From assembly GCF_037975245.1 (NCBI RefSeq), contig NC_092572.1:12278269-12342268 (forward strand): a DNA stretch of 64,000 nt. The letters run 5' to 3'. The DNA is from Apostichopus japonicus (Eukaryota; Echinodermata; Holothuroidea; Aspidochirotida; Stichopodidae). The translations under genes and the position numbers were made by a program. Shown here piece after piece: positions 45,481-57,482 of this stretch. The number at the start of each line of letters is the position of its first letter. Within the stretch, counting starts at the first letter, position 1. A model generated the notes under the pieces. It ran no database searches. It saw only the letters and a program-made list of their open reading frames with translations, and was not told the DNA's origin.

Positions 45481-48400
45481 ATGGAGGAAGACAAGGACAC
45501 CTCTGAGGACACAAGTCCAGAGAAAAAGGTTAGATTGACAGAAGAAGATGACTCTGATTCAATCAGGTAAGCATGTATGCAGATGTGACAAGAGGTGTGA
45601 TGGGGAGGGGGTGAGAGTGGGGGTGGAGCTACTGCTCCAGGGTCATGTAGGGGCCCTAGGATAATATGGGATGAAGAATTTTCTTATTATAGTTTATGAA
45701 ATATGAAGAGTGCAAAAAGGGGATCTGTGAGATAATTGATGATTTGGAGGGTGGATGAATGAGATTGACTTGACTCTTAAACATGTGTCATCTTGATGTG
45801 AAGGGCAATATTTAAGGGGGCAGCTGTTGCATTTCATGACGTAACATCCCTTGCCATGCAAAACTATGGGTAATGTTACAAGTATCATCACAACACATGT
45901 AAAGCTGTTAAATCTCTCAAGAAAAACCGCAGCACTTGACCACAGGTCTGTGAATCTTTCATAGCAAGCTTATCCCACCCTAGGCCTTTTTCTTCCTATA
46001 ACATGCAACAGATATTAGTTTTGTTACTATTAAATAGTTTATTTTAATGTTAGATTTTATGTAGGGTGGGGGGAGGGGAGGGGGCCATGAAGGGTACGTG
46101 GAAGCTTTAGTCCATCAGAGGTGCCTGACGTGCAGCTTGTTTCAAGGTCTCAGCACCACCGAGGGGGGGGGGGGGATTGCTGAACTGTTATTGTGGGAGT
46201 TTGTGACCCAGTCTGCCTGTGAAAGTACTGTACTACAGCTCCTACAAGGGCAATGCACTAATATAATACTACTTATTGAATCTGGTGAAAAGTGGAAATA
46301 TCAGAGTGCAGCCAACTCCTAAATTTATACAAACATTACAATGAGAAGATCAGATTATTTTTTAGAGAGTTTATTTCTCTGATTTAATCTATAGTGTGTG
46401 ATAATCTTTGCACCTCATTTTTTTAGTGTGGTAGTCGGCACTCCTCACTCCCAGAATGTAGTCACCCAGATGATGGACATTGCCGAACCCCTGAATACGT
46501 TACGGACGTTGCTGTCTCACCGGCTGGACTGTTACCTCAACGACCATGAAATTCATCTGCAGGACTCTACAGTGGTAAGAACTACTACTGCTAAAGACTC
46601 TTCCCGAAATGTTAGTTTTCGAAACAAAGAAACATTGATAGCTGCCCAGAAGATAAGATGCAGGATAACCCTTTTGAGTATGATTATAAAAAGGAGTGAT
46701 GTTGGCAATTCTATCGTAGCTATGAAGCCTGTAGTCAGTTTAGCCCAAAGTATATCAGAATAGCTAAGAAAGAGTTCAGCGAATACTTTATCCAACGTGG
46801 TGTAGCAAAAATAAGATGCAAGCATGACTACGTCGCTTTAAAATGTAAACCATTCTTTGTACAAGTGACATTGAGAGTGATAAAACCAAAAAGTGACTTA
46901 TTTCTTGACATTCCGACTTGTTATCTAGAAATTTGGATATTTAATCCCATTTTTTGATCTTTTTTTTTTTTTATCACAACGTTTCGATATATTCAATATT
47001 TGTTTTTAACTTCCATTCGATGTCCCTTCCTGGCCACCGTAAGATTGAGGTCAACTGTACTTATATTAAACACTAAACTCAAGTCATGCAGGTATATTAT
47101 TATGTATGTACTGAAATGTAATCAATCTGTGTCATACAGGTATGTCTTTTCAAGTAAAAAAATGTGCCAAAAAACGAGAGACACTTTGTGTCGTGTCGTA
47201 CTTGCAATTCCTAACAGACCGTTTGTGATTGCACATTTCACAGCTGGATCCAGAGAAGAGCCTTTTAGAACAAGGAGTCAAGACAGAAGGGATCGTTCAG
47301 TTTAGTGCTCAAGTCATATCCAGCCATGGTAAATATATAAAGACATTCTACTTTAGTAGGTTCTCTAGCAATTGTATGCAAACTATGGGTAGGGATGACT
47401 GATGACTTGATTCCTCTCATATGCACTACCTGCTTGTATTAAAATGATCATCAAACTCTTTATGGTATTAACGTCTTTCTTTTATCATTAAAATAAAATA
47501 TTGACTTGATTTTCTTAATTATAAGTTACTGCAAAAAAAACTCACAAACAACATATACAGCACAAGAACATTGATGCTAAAGTTAACATCCAGCAAGCCA
47601 AGCTGTAGAGTTCATGTATTCTGAGCATCCAGCTGATAGCAGTGGTCTGGTCCATCCCAGTGGCCCAGTTCAAATGATCGGTTGTGGATCCAAAATCTTG
47701 CCTTAAAGAAATCTTGTTTTCAAGAATCTTTTTGTTTTTCATTGCTATAGGGTACTGTTTTGATATTGTAGAACAATGAACCCTTTTTTTGTATCTTGAC
47801 TAGTCAAGTTTCATGTCAAATTATGTAGTAATTAGTAAAAAAAAAAATTCATAAGATAAAGGTCTCTGGCCAAAAACTTCTTTTTCTCAATTAAGAAAAG
47901 TTATTATTTACCAGCTAAATTGGGCCCAGATCTGATCGGTAGGGGTGCTAGAGGGCCACAACTCACAAAATATATTTCACGGCAGTTATTTTCACAGGCA
48001 GGCATGCTGCTTTCCAACACCTGTGAACATAATTCAAGACCAACAAAGTTTTGTAGCAGATGAAACAGATTATGAAATGTTAAACTGTTCTTGACACCAA
48101 AATCTGTCATAACATCTTCATTGTCATTTAAAGCAGCATGTCTGTAGGTCATACAAGAAATTATCCCCTAGTTTGTAAGAATTTATTTTTTCTGTCAAAA
48201 TAGAAATGAAATGTGCTTTATGGAGGTGTGACTGGAAACGTCTGCTTATTTTGGATTAAAATCTTGAGAGATGGGTCCTTGGAGACTTACGAACTCAGAT
48301 TTTATTATAAATATATATATATGACCTTTGAACCTGCAGGTGTGAAACCTGTCATCAACATCCTGGACATTGTCAAACCAATCATTGAGACAGTAGAAAT

Positions 48401-51400
48401 ACCAGTTTCTGAGAGTCAAGGTAAGAACATACCACCCTAATAACGCCCACTCACCCTAATGATGCCCACTCACCCTCATAACGCCCACTTGATTTCATTT
48501 CATGACTATATTTATATATCTGTATTAGTTATATATGTAATATATCTCACTTTGTAATAGCATCACTAAGATATGGGTTTGTTCCATGGGGCAAAAGTCA
48601 ATCAAGTCCAAAAAGGGTGTAACTTTTGCTTGCCAGCCACCCCTGTTATTTCCAAGATTTTCCCGGATTCCATGTTTCGTCCTTGGATGAAAAATGTTTC
48701 ACTTTTACATGTTTGGCCTCCCTTTTCTAGAGTGGACAAACTTGATCCTAAAGCAGTAATTTTTTACAACTACTCATCCTCACAAAATACAGATTCTCAA
48801 AGTGTCACCCTTCCCTTTAAACATCCTCACAAAATACAGATCCTCAAAGTGTCACCCTTCCCTTTAAACATCCTCACAAAATACAGATCCTCAAAGTGTC
48901 ACCCTTCCCTTTAAACATCCTCACAAAATACAGATCTTCAAAGTGTCACCCTTTCTTTTAAACTTCCTCACACAATACAGATCCTCAAAGTGTCACCCTT
49001 TCTTTTAAACTTCCTCACACAATACAGATCCTCAAAGTGTCACCCTTCCCTTTAAGCATCCTCTCTATATACAGATTCTCAAAGTTTCACCCTCCCATTT
49101 AAATGTACATGGTAGGTGCATTCCTTGATGTCAACATGGGGTGGTGGAGGAGACGGGGTGGGGTGTTATATTATATCCGTGGATTTCCTGGAAAAAAATT
49201 GCTTACCTAATTGTTTGGTAGTTGCTGTTTTGATGAAGTAATATAATCTGTCCTGATTCTTGTATGTAAAGTAGGCAAGACCATTTATGGTGGGGGTAAA
49301 AACTCTACCTGTTGCATATTATCAAAGTAAGGAATATATATGTACAACCTATAACAGTTTTGTGTGGGTTTTATGACTAAAGTGACATGATAAGTTTCAC
49401 TGCTGGTCAGATTCATACCTATCTCGTGGATCTCATATCTCATTCTACCAATGTAAACTTAATGCTCATTGAAAAATAAACTTCTTCTCAATTTAGGTCC
49501 TCTATCTACAAAATCTTGTAATGACAACAGAGCTTTTACATCCGTAGCGCCAAAGCTTTGTAATACTTTGCCCCACAATATTTTCAACATACCTTCATTG
49601 ACTACCTTCAAATCTGAACTCAAAACTTATTTATTTAATTAATTAAATTTACGGTCTTCTTTGTATTTGTGTTGATTTGTTCATATTTTCTTAGTACATC
49701 GCTTAGGAACATTGTATGTCACACTTTATTAAAGTCTTATTATTATTAGTAGTACTATTATTGTTATTATTATAATTATTATTGTTGTTATTGTAATGAT
49801 TGTTGTTATTATTATTATTATCATCTGGACTCCTCCACTGCCTCAGTAATAAATAGTACACCACACTGACGACTACATGTCCGCCTTCCTTCAATGTGAA
49901 AGGGATTGCTATACACACCATCTCCATCGCTTCTTTAAATCTAGGTAGTACAGTCTCCGAGGATAAGATGTCAGAGGGGAAGAAGCTGATGTTGAAAGAA
50001 GATGAAGAGGTGACCCAGCTGATCGTCTGCAACAATTACCGAGAGGAACAGGAAAAGAAAAATATTCCGCTCGGTGAGTTTTACAATTCCATTCTGCGCT
50101 TATCCTCCACTTTGGGCTTGGTTTGTTGGGAGTGAAACATAGGAGTTGGTTATTTTGCCGAGTTTGCTTCAGGGTTGATATAGTTGCATCAATAGTCCTG
50201 ATTGATTTATGCAAAGTAGCTTAGGCTAGGTACATCTGCTACTCTGAAAGTGGTAGGTTTCATACGTTAATTTCTAATGCACATTTTTGAGGATTTTTAA
50301 ATATTCCACACCTGTCCCTTTTCACACAGCAAAACTATTAAGATAATTTCTGTAAAATGAACAACAGAAACTTGATGTGGCAAATTTTACACAAATTTGA
50401 AATGAGAAAAGACTGTTTTTTTCCAGAACAGGATTGGAACCAAACCAATGATGTCAGGTGTACAATTTTTCTGTTCTACCAACACCTATCCAGTCATTAA
50501 GTAGTGACAATCCCTATGCATCCATGTCATTACTGGAGGGGATGGGAGGGGGGGGGGCAGGCAGCCAAATTGCCTTGCATATTGTGTTACCGTGAATCAC
50601 ACCCCTTATTTCATTAGATACACCCCACAAAGCAGCAGGTTTAAGATTCCTATAGCAATTCGGCATTTCTTTAGCCTTTTAGCCTGAGCTCACTAGATGA
50701 TATCCCATCCCTTCTCAGCGTCTTCTCGTAACGCAATATTAACACAATCTTGTTGACAAGCCTGTTAAGCAACCAGCCCACTGGGATACATTTCACAGTA
50801 CTAATATATTGGACATTGCAATATAATTTTCTTCGCACGTCTGCTCTTGTACCAGATCCCCTTGAGTGGACTGCCAACCATACCATCAACTGGTTAACTT
50901 GGGCGGCGACCGAGTTTGGCATTAGCGCCTCTAAGGATGTTATAAATTCCTTCCGTATCACCGGCAGGGAGCTCTGCCAATTCACCAAAGAGGACTTCAT
51001 GAAGAAGATGCCAAAACAGCAGGGAGATTTATTCTGGACCCATCTACAAGTCTTAAATAAAGGTGAGATCCTACTATTAAAAATGTATGAAAAGATCAAT
51101 TTGTGGTAGGGTTTTTGTACAAAGAATCTTCAAAATTTTCAATACTTTGTGTTTTGAAAATCATATATTTTAGGTGTTGCTATGCTAATGTCCAACACAT
51201 AATTATCCTCTCCTTATTTAAAGTAAGTGATTCTACATGTATGGTAATGAGAGTATGTTAATCTATCTAGGGTTTGAATATTCATGTATCAGAAAATATT
51301 AAAGAGCCAATATACTATCCTCCTATGTAGTGCTTCAAAGAACTCGTACTGACAGCAGGAACATTTCCTAGCCTTTATCATGATAGACACAAGATATTTC

Positions 51401-54400
51401 CTACAGCTCATACTGTCAATATTAGTGCTCTGAAGTAGTCCAACCACACAGGGTGATATGAAATCAAGCCCTGAGACAGAACATCTCGGAATAAAACAAG
51501 TGTTGATAACTAATTGCAATGAAAAGGTTAATTTGGCTTAAAAAAAATATTATCGGCTATAATGAGTATTCTTTAATCTATGTGCAGGCAAATCATTCAT
51601 ATTCATCTATAGCTATGTAGTATACATATTCATGTATAAATATATTTGTATAGCTATAGAAGTTACATATATTATTACAGCTACCTGGAATACAGATCTA
51701 TTAAAAGAAAACCCATAGTGATCAAGCTGTTTGTTACCCTTTGTTTCTTTATCTAAATCTTTCTCTACCTCTGCAGGTAGAGAACCAGATATCACCATCT
51801 CTGCCCCCTCAGCACCTGTTGGTAAGTTGAAGCTTCTCGCTGGAGTTAATTACTTCCAGTCCTTCGCCAGGAAAATACCCAAAATTGCGTTCAAAACAGA
51901 TCGACTTGATTTTCAATCCAGTAATTGGTATATTGCCATTTACGAACCCTACTTATGTTTTCATCTCAATTATGTGTAGTGGCCATGGTTACCCACATGA
52001 TCTGGAAAAGTAGGCAAGAGGATAAACCTCTTTTACTAGGTCTGTAAAATGAGAAAAGAAAACCTCATTTGAACACTTCTTGTGATATGATAAGACTTAT
52101 ACGAGCAAGCTTTTTAAGAAGGAATTGAAATTAAACAGCATAAATGGAATCGATCGTGAAAAGTTATGAATCTCACCATAAAATTGGTTTCACATGTTTA
52201 CCACAGATTCTGCCAGATTAAGGGTGAATCTGTATTGATAATGTCGTTAGCGTGGTAGTGTACACTAAGTACAACATGATACCTTACAGGGACGTCCAAA
52301 AACCCAGGTTTGTCTCAGGGGACAATTCTGACATCCAGCTACATGTTTGGAATTCTTCCCTTTTCATTAAGATGAGAGTATATTATTCTTCACCCCCATA
52401 CTGCCTGCAATGTTACCACAGGTACCAGGACTGTATCACTCAGAGACCCTCACCACACCCCCTCCTCTCCCCTCATCAGGGTCTGGAACAATGTAATTAA
52501 TATTTGTCGTCATTAATTTCTTCCACTCTTTAGCTCCTCTCGTATTGAATGCTGGCCCAGCGGCCTTCCAGAACAGGCCTCGACTACCCAAGTCTCCCCG
52601 GACCCCAAAGTTGAACTCTACATCTGAAGACAGAATCCTTCCAGGAAACCGCACCGGTGAGTTTACCTGGCCGGTGTTTTAATAAGTTCCAGGAAGGTAT
52701 CATAAAGAGATGTTGAACTAATGTGGCTCTACAGTGATATGTTGCCAGTTACATATATCACACATTTGTGCAAATTATATGGTGTTGAATTTTGTCCATG
52801 TGACGGTAATTTGGAAGAAAAGTAAAATGGATTAAAATGATAAATGAAACTAGAACCAAGTAAAATTCCCTCCCACCCTCGAGAGCCGATTCTATCGGGA
52901 TGATAATATTTCTTTTAGACCTTCACAGTTGAATAAACAGAGCTCTGCGGCTAAACAAATATTCAAAAGTGTCAGGTTTTCCAGGATGAATCGAGTAACA
53001 TTCCCACCCCCCTCCCACCCTTGAGGGCCGATGCTATTGGAATAACAATACTTCTATCAGACCTTCACAGTTGAATAAACAGAGCTTTGCGGCTAAACAA
53101 ACATTCAAAAGTGTCAGGTTCTCCAGGATGAATCAACAAGAAGATTGTAACAGGAAAGTAAAGGTTTAAAACGAACGATTGCCATTATGACATCACAGAC
53201 AACCCACTGTGATCCACTCCAAAGAAGGATCGAGGGGTTTGCCAGCCAGAATAGGTTTTGATTCGATCAACCACATCTCGAATTACGGAAAAGATATTGA
53301 GACGGGTGGTTTTCAGCTAACAAGTGTGGAATAATTTTCTTTCCCATATAAGTGTCCAATTGTCCCCCACCGGAATATTCCCCTTAACGACACAAACTTG
53401 TCTTTTTACAGGCAATAACGGTCAAATTCAGCTGTGGCAATTCCTCTTGGAGTTACTGACCGACTGGGAATGTCTGGAGGTCATACAGTGGGTCGGAGAG
53501 GAGGGCGAGTTCAAACTGATGAACGCAGAGTTGGTCGCACAGAAATGGGGAGCACGGAAGAACAAGCACTCCATGAACTACGAAAAGCTCAGCAGAGCGT
53601 TAAGGTGGGTTTTGAAGGAGAGAGTAACCCTGAACAGAGTAAATCTAAATACACACATTTGTATGTTTTTGTTGGGGGGTACTTAATTTATATTTTTTTA
53701 ATATTTATTTTTTTTTTTTCCATTTCATGGGGAATCATAAAGAAATTCTCATTTGCAGGTTAGATATTGGTTGGACTTTGATACTGCAAATTCAAAGGTG
53801 ATGCTTCTTATCAATTTGGTCTGATGACATAAAACTTTCACAAATTTTGTTGCTCCTTGTTCCGTATGACTGACAGTGCTGAATTAACGTCCTCATGGAT
53901 CCTAAGGAACCATTATGCATTCCCCTTCACCCCCCCCCCCCCCCTCTGTGAACTTTGGCAGGCACAACCCAAACAGTAGAACACAGATAGTCTTGTCTGG
54001 AAGTGTTCCCATTGCAACACAACCATATACATTAGCACAAATTATTTCCCCAACCAGTTGCACATCTAGAATAGTTGGCACCTGAGGCGGATCCTTCCTT
54101 TGTCACCCCTGCAGGGCATGCCATCCTGGTTAGGGGTCTAAGGGGACAGGATGACCACTTTTTGTTTATGTAAGGTGGCTTAGATGCAAAATAGTGTTAT
54201 CTTTGGCAAAGCTTTAAATGGTGTTTTAAATTAAATTAAAAAAAAATTAAATAAAATGGTGTTTTAAATTATATGTTTAGGAATTTTCATTCTTTAGTGA
54301 GTTTTCATTTTTCCTATTGTTTGTTCTAAGTATTCATTTGAGGTGGGGGGGGGGGGCTGTGGCATAGCACCCTCCCCTGACTGGGCCCCTCGCTTTGTAC

Positions 54401-54859
54401 ACCACTGTTGCCAACTTCAGTCGAGAAGAAGAAAGAAGTTCCCTCTTTATCGCTAACCACAGAACCCAGTTTCTGCATATAGTATTTCAAGTTGATGAAT
54501 ATGCATGACAGATTGTTTTCTATGATTCTCTAGTATTGGGACAAACTTTTCTCAGCTATTATATCACAAATGTTGTTACTTGTCTGGTGACATCACAAAT
54601 GTTGTTACTTTTCTGGTGATTGAAACAAGTTCTCTGTCACTGCAGATACTACTACGACGGCGATATGATCGCAAAAGTTCACGGAAAGAGATTCGTCTAC
54701 AAGTTTGTGTGCAACTTGAAGGAACTCATCGGCTACGATGCTTCGGAATTGAAGAAATTAGTGAATGAGGCTGCAAACGAGCACAATTGCAGAGAAATGG
54801 ACAAATCGGACAATTTTCAGATCTCTGGGAACATAATCCACGTGGCCGGGTTCACGTAG
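45481..54859 (+). CDS. GABPA: GA-binding protein alpha chain (ETS transcription factor)
   Basis: Ten coding exons: 45481-45566, 46427-46574, 47244-47328, 48340-48420, 49945-50073, 50856-51062, 51777-51821, 52534-52656, 53412-53604 and 54646-54859. All have GT...AG borders and compatible phases, giving 436 residues (human about 454). In order: an acidic N-terminus; an OST/GABP-alpha N-terminal domain (about 38-130, [14 protein letters not shown] to NILDIVKPI); a Pointed/SAM domain in exon 6 (about 177-245, with ISGREL-like [14 protein letters not shown]); and the ETS DNA-binding domain (about 303-390: [59 protein letters not shown]). The recognition helix Arg residues are intact. GABPA binds GGAA sites and pairs with GABP-beta to drive nuclear genes for mitochondrial and housekeeping functions. 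The start is the ATG at 45481; an acceptor-like CACAG at 45450 suggests an upstream 5' UTR exon, and the frame is open to 45247. Confidence 0.93.
48777..49103 (+). repeat. 47-bp minisatellite, about 7 copies, GABPA intron
   Basis: Units of exactly 47 bp carrying CACAAAATACAGATCCTCAA and GTGTCACCCTTCCCTTTAAA start at 48781, 48828, 48875, 48922, 48969, 49016 and a decayed one near 49063. They lie in the intron between the fourth and fifth coding exons. Confidence 0.9.
49440..49835 (+). pseudogene. LINE C-terminal end with (TTA)n tail, GABPA intron
   Basis: About 49496-49640 reads [20 protein letters not shown] then [15 protein letters not shown] and a stop, the classic tail of CR1/L2-type RTs. 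The 3' UTR has a CGCTTAGGAACATTGTATG word and ends in a TTATTATTA microsatellite (about 49738-49835). It is a 5'-truncated insertion in the intron ahead of coding exon 5, in the sense direction. Confidence 0.75.
52866..53140 (+). repeat. 142-bp tandem duplication, GABPA intron
   Basis: Two units spaced exactly 142 bp share GACCTTCACAGTTGAATAAA, GCGGCTAAACAAA and AAAAGTGTCAGGTT, with about one change in ten elsewhere. It lies between coding exons 8 and 9. Confidence 0.85.
53880..54420. repeat. decayed G/C-tract repeat in the last GABPA intron
   Basis: C-run at 53931-53945 and G-run at 54343-54356. Around 54130 the words GGGGTCTAAGGGGA and TTAGATGCAAAATAGTGTT recall the G-tract zones just inside the large hAT-like element (11620-11690). 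Probably a decayed relative; its ends were not found. Confidence 0.4.
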
Positions 54860-55687
54860 GATATGCAGGGTATCGCAAGGAGGGCATGGTTCACATAGGA
54901 TCTGTGGGTATCGCAAGGAGGTTTGCAAAGGTGATGGCAAGATGGGCCAAGAGAGAGAAAATACATGGAAGTAATCGGAGAAAATACTTAGATCAGAGCT
55001 TTCTCTGGTCTCCATGGAAGAGGGGCTCTGTGACCTGGCACAAAGTGCGTCAGAATGATCCCTGAAACGGGGCAGTGACAGACGAGGGCCGCCGTGACCT
55101 GTGACAGACGCCAGGTACTGGCTAGAATGATATGTGACTTACAAATGATTCCCATGACATGTTTACAGTTACACAGTACTGGAATGAATTTGGACTAACA
55201 GAGAGTAACAGCAGGACTTGTGACAGGCACAGACAGGGATGGAATGACCTGTAATTGACAAGATGTTCCTGACATGTTTACAGTTATACAGAGTACTGGA
55301 ATGAATTTGAACTGAAATATGATTAATAACAGATCATGATCGGTGTGGAACGTCTTGTGTGTGACTGATAGTTATAGCAAAGGAAGGACAGCTGGGGAAC
55401 TTCAACTGAAACTATGTACATATCTTGGTGCTAACTTCTGAAAGACAACAAAGTTTTCAATGTTTTTTTAGTTTTAATATTGTTTTAGTTGTGTGGTAAA
55501 TGTGCCTTTCTCTTCATGGCATGTATCAGTCTTTGCTGTGACTGGCTTACCTTAAGGACCTGGTTACCAGAGTAATGCTTAAGTTTATGGCTATGCCAGA
55601 AAGGAAAATGCCCTTGAACACACATGAACAAACTTTTAACTTCTTATGTATTATTCACAAAGAAAGACCATTTCCTATGGATATTTG
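54860..55687 (+). other. GABPA 3' UTR region with a tandem duplication
   Basis: Presumed 3' UTR. A segment with GACATGTTTACAGTTA and ACTGGAATGAATTTG occurs at about 55155 and again at about 55271. The only clear poly(A) signal downstream is AATAAA at 56920-56925, which would make the 3' UTR about 2 kb. Confidence 0.4.
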
Positions 55688-55992
55688 CAGTAGGGTCCAC
55701 AGGGTTTGTAGTTGGAGGGGCCAAATTCTAGAATTGCCCTCGACCAATTTAGGCATTTTGGTCAGGGCCCAATGAAGGTTTTTTTTCTTTCATAAAGGGG
55801 GTGGTGTGACCCTGGGGTGGTTGAAGGCAATGTTCAAGAAGGGGGGGTGTTCCCCCAGGGAAGAAATATACTTCAGACTGCATTCTGACGCATATTCAGA
55901 GCATTAGTGTACGTAAAACATGACCCATCTTCCCCGAATGAGGATGGAGGTGTGAGGGAGCCCATTCCCCCTCCCCAATGCACACCCTACTG
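55688..55992. mobile_element. possible hAT-like MITE, 305 bp
   Basis: Starts CAGTAGGGTCCACAGGG and ends ATGCACACCCTACTG, which are inverse over the outer 9-10 bp and partly beyond. G tracts lie inside. The flanking 8-mers match at only 5 of 8 positions, so the call is weaker than for the others. Confidence 0.45.
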
Positions 55993-57040
55993 GTTGTATG
56001 GAGGGACAGTGTGAGCAGATGGATGGCCTGCATGTTGTGATCATAAATATTAATATTTGCTAGGTCTATCTAACCGAAGTCTCCCCTAGTCTAGGGTTAA
56101 CCGAGGAGGCATAAGCATATCAATCCTTTGTTTTTCTTGGAGATTTCATCTATCCATTACAACCTGCCATGCATGTTTCGGATTTGTAATCTTTTTTCCT
56201 ACTGATTATGACCATGAAATTCTGATAGGAGGGAATAGTCATCTTTATTCCATATCAACAAATTCATTATTTCATTAATTCTGATGCAGGGGTATGGGAA
56301 GGGGGGGGGTCGGTTGACAGAAAGAATTTCCTTTTCACTATCTCCTTTGAAAGTGTACAATTGATAACAATGGTGTTTATACATTAAATGCATGTACAAT
56401 GTAAATATACTTTTAACACATCTGCACAAGTTTGTGTTCCTTGGATTTTGTTTTTCTCTGCAAATGTTTTACACAATCCCAGGGCTTGCTCCAAGTCCCA
56501 CTCATAATAAATGTTGGCTCTGATCAAGCCGAAGCATTGAATGTGGGAGGGGTGGGGAGGGGAGTGAATGGTTGGCAACTTGGCTGTAGGATGTGACTAA
56601 TCATCCTCTCCTTGCAAAGAACATAATAATGTACAACAGTAGACAATGTAAAACAGTAGACGATGTACAACAGCAGGCTCTCTTTCTAGCAGTAATAATT
56701 ATTAAAGGTACTGAAAGTGTACAAATATTGATGATGTCCATACATTATATAGATATATATGTGCAATATATAAATAGACTTTCTGTTTTCACACAGATCT
56801 GGACATTGTTACAAAGGTACACATCTGAAACAGAATAATAATGAAATCGCTGGGTATCACAAACAATGTGTTGCCACTGTGTCACCAAGAACATATGGAG
56901 CAAAATTACTCTACGTTCGAATAAAAACCCATTCTTACAAATTCCTAGTGACAGTTAAATAAAAAATTTGGTGGCCTTTTTAGAAGAGTGCAAAATGAGT
57001 ACTGTGATAAATTGACTACTGTGAAGAGGAGAAGTGTTAC
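55993..57040. other. convergent spacer, no recognised gene
   Basis: Between the 3' ends of GABPA and the coiled-coil gene. Holds a triplicated ACAATGTA/ACAGTAGAC-like word (56630-56670) and an AATAAA at 56920-56925. No gene is seen. Confidence 0.45.
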
Positions 57041-57051
57041 ATATGAAGTAT

Positions 57052-57482
57052 TATCAGTCATATGAAGTATCATCTCTCATGAGTATCATCACTAATATGA
57101 TGTATCATCACTCATGTGATGTATCATCTCTCATGAAGTATCATCACTCATATGAAGTATCATCAGTCATATGAAGTAACATCACTCATATGACGTATCA
57201 TCTCTCATGAAGTATCATCACTCATATGAAGTATCATCTCTCTTAGAGTATCATCACTAAAGTGATGTATCATCAGTCATGTGATGTATCATTACTCATA
57301 TGATGTATCATCTCTCATGAAGTATCATCACTCATATGAAGTATCATCAGTCATATGAAGTTACATCACTCATATGACGTATCATCTCTCATGAAGTATC
57401 ATCACTCATATGTAGTATCATCTCTCATGAAGTATCATCATTCATATGAAGTATCATTAATTCACTAATGTGATGTATCATA
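57052..57482 (+). repeat. TCATATGAAGTATCATCAC minisatellite
   Basis: About 430 bp of units of roughly 16-20 bp built from TATGAAGTATCATCACTCA and a variant with TCTCTCATGAAG. The two variants alternate in a higher-order pattern, and a stretch of about 150 bp (57112-57235) is largely repeated at 57300-57420. It lies in the convergent spacer. Confidence 0.9.

Noticed and set aside
48777-49103. CRISPR-like regular repeats of 47 bp
   Set aside because: Units are fully tandem with no unique spacers and lie in an intron of an animal gene. A minisatellite.
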